Part shown: one piece after another, positions 5,999-6,590 of the stretch
Layout: each line of letters starts with the position of its first letter
Numbering within the stretch: the first letter of the stretch is position 1
Assembly (NCBI GenBank): GCA_030618975.1
Contig: JAUXCH010000291.1
Span: forward strand, 1-6,590
Length of the DNA: 6,590 bases
Origin: Planctomycetia bacterium
GTDB lineage: Bacteria; Planctomycetota; PLA2; JAEUHO01
Reading direction: 5' to 3'
Position numbers and translations under genes: made by a program
The notes under the pieces: model-generated
Seen by the model: the letters and a program-made list of their open reading frames with translations, nothing else
Told to the model about the DNA's origin: nothing
Database searches by the model: none

Positions 5999-6219
5999 CT
6001 ACCCCCGCACCTCGCTGACCCGCCTGCACCCGCTTGGACGCCACGCGTCCACCCCTGCACGGCGCGCCATCTCAATGAGGAGGAGCGCCGGTTCGCCGCC
6101 CTCGTCGGGGATCACGCGGGGCGTGTCGGGAGGGATCGCCACGACGCGTCCACGATGCACGCTCGCTCGGGGGATCCCGCGTCGAACGCATCGAGCAGCA
6201 CCCGCGCTCGCCCGATCAC
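5999..6219 (-). CDS. Tiny hypothetical gene, about 73 aa, with an apparent one-base deletion
   Basis: GTG 6219 overlaps the TGA of the preceding tiny gene (GTGA), the usual mark of coupled translation. The first 24 codons read VIGRARVLLDAFDAGSPER then ACIVD. From about 6150 the sensible sequence continues in another frame as VVAIPPDTPRVIPDEGGEP and ALLLIEMARRAG, ending at TAG 6001-5999. One extra base near 6146-6151 would join them into 73 residues. Both halves have strong G/C third positions and balanced charge; the continuous alternative frame does not here. The product looks like a short strand-helix soluble protein. No family is recognised. It is either a real gene with a sequencing deletion or a decaying one. 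An automatic caller would report one 145-aa frame, 5999-6436, whose middle is composition-wise a shadow. Confidence 0.5.
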
Positions 6220-6436
6220 CTGAGCACGCCGTCGAACTCGTAGATCTCGCCGCACGCGATCCCGTCAGCCAGATCGTCGAGCCTGAGCGCGTACTCCAGC
6301 GCATCGGCCATGTCGAAGTGCCGGGGGTGCTTGCCCCCTCGGTCGGAGCGCGGCGAAGCACGGTCGCCGTGATCGCGCCGCCGGAGGGTGTGCACGTGGT
6401 CGTGGCGTCGATCTGCGTGGACTTCAGCACCCGCAC
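6216..6436 (-). CDS. Tiny hypothetical gene, about 73 aa, with an apparent one-base deletion
   Basis: From GTG 6436 the first 29 codons read MRVLKSTQIDATTTCTPSGG then AITATVLRR, a beta-strand-rich start. Near 6349-6355 the plausible sequence moves to the frame that gives RSDRGGKHPRHFDMADALEY, then ALRLDDLADGIACGEIYEF and DGVLR before TGA 6218-6216. One missing base at the junction would explain it. Both halves keep G/C third positions, and the second half has typical soluble-protein composition. No family is recognised. No clear Shine-Dalgarno precedes GTG 6436, which sits 9 bases from repeat copy B. The stop overlaps the next gene's GTG, so the two probably form a coupled pair. Confidence 0.5.
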
Positions 6437-6444
6437 ATCGGCGA

Positions 6445-6499
6445 GCGGAGCCGCGATTGGGAACCCGAATGCCGGACCTTTGTACCGGGTGAAGATCCG
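6445..6499 (+). repeat. 55-bp direct repeat, copy B
   Basis: This is the partner of copy A at 5393-5447: same orientation, same length, five mismatches. It lies between the tiny gene starting at 6436 (minus) and the stop of the partial minus-strand gene at 6519. The two copies bound about 1 kb holding only small unknown genes. Confidence 0.8.
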
Positions 6500-6518
6500 T
6501 GTACCGGGTGAAGATCCG
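6481..6518 (+). repeat. Perfect 19-bp tandem duplication
   Basis: TGTACCGGGTGAAGATCCG occurs twice without a gap (6481-6499 and 6500-6518). The first unit is the 3' end of repeat copy B. The second ends at the base before the stop codon (TCA on the plus strand, 6519-6521) of the neighbouring minus-strand gene. Confidence 0.9.
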
Positions 6519-6590
6519 TCAGAAGAGGGCGGCCAGACGGTCGAGCGCTTCGACGAGCGCCGGTGACGGGGCGGTGCCCAGCGCGCGCGA
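6519..6590 (-). CDS. C-terminal tail of a minus-strand gene entering from the right edge
   Basis: The frame runs from the window edge to TGA 6521-6519 and gives 23 residues ending SPALVEALDRLAALF, an amphipathic helix with strict G/C third positions. Its upstream part lies outside the window, so neither family nor length can be given. Its stop abuts the 19-bp tandem repeat. The call rests only on codon bias and on a natural-looking helical end. Confidence 0.45.
   Translation of the reverse strand, partial: SRALGTAPSPALVEALDRLAALF

Overview
The window comes from a very GC-rich bacterial chromosome, with G or C at almost every third codon position in the real genes. The gene types suggest an environmental lineage such as Myxococcota, Desulfobacterota or Planctomycetota: a cytoplasmic-type reductive dehalogenase, a GAF/PAS sensor, a Gly-Gly-Cys lipoprotein, and an exported thioredoxin/HEAT protein whose active site contains a UGA codon. 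The phylum cannot be fixed from the sequence.

Layout. (1) 2356 to 1, minus strand: a 66-aa zinc-ribbon-like protein, then a reductive dehalogenase-like (RdhA) two-[4Fe-4S] enzyme, then the N-terminal 270 residues of a GAF-PAS sensor that leaves the window. The RdhA frame is broken near its start and has no stop codon where the protein should end. (2) 2566-4068, plus strand: a signal-bearing lipoprotein of the DUF6569/ARPP-1-like type, then a 56-aa single-pass membrane protein. (3) 4063-4137: four degenerate copies of a roughly 20-bp repeat between convergent genes. (4) 5352-4147, minus strand: an exported thioredoxin-fold protein with a HEAT-like C-terminal half. (5) 5393-6518: a roughly 1.1-kb block of very small unknown genes bounded by two direct copies of a 55-bp repeat. 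(6) 6519-6590: the C-terminal tail of another minus-strand gene.

The best candidate for something new is the gene at 4147-5352. One frame runs from a GTG start and signal peptide to the TAG stop. Its only interruption is a TGA exactly where the first cysteine of a CPHC thioredoxin motif belongs, giving UPHC if read as selenocysteine. Directly 3' of the TGA the mRNA can fold into a 10-bp hairpin where a bacterial SECIS element would lie. Ordinary gene calling would start downstream at GTG 5145 and lose both the export signal and the active site.

Several genes (the RdhA gene and two tiny genes at 5999-6436) show frame breaks that are all, or can all be read as, one missing base. This points to consensus deletion errors or gene decay. 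The selenocysteine candidate is different: it is a clean substitution-type codon at a catalytic position with the frame intact on both sides. The four regions do not form one obvious pathway. The clearest functional unit is the minus-strand zinc-ribbon / RdhA / GAF-PAS cluster.
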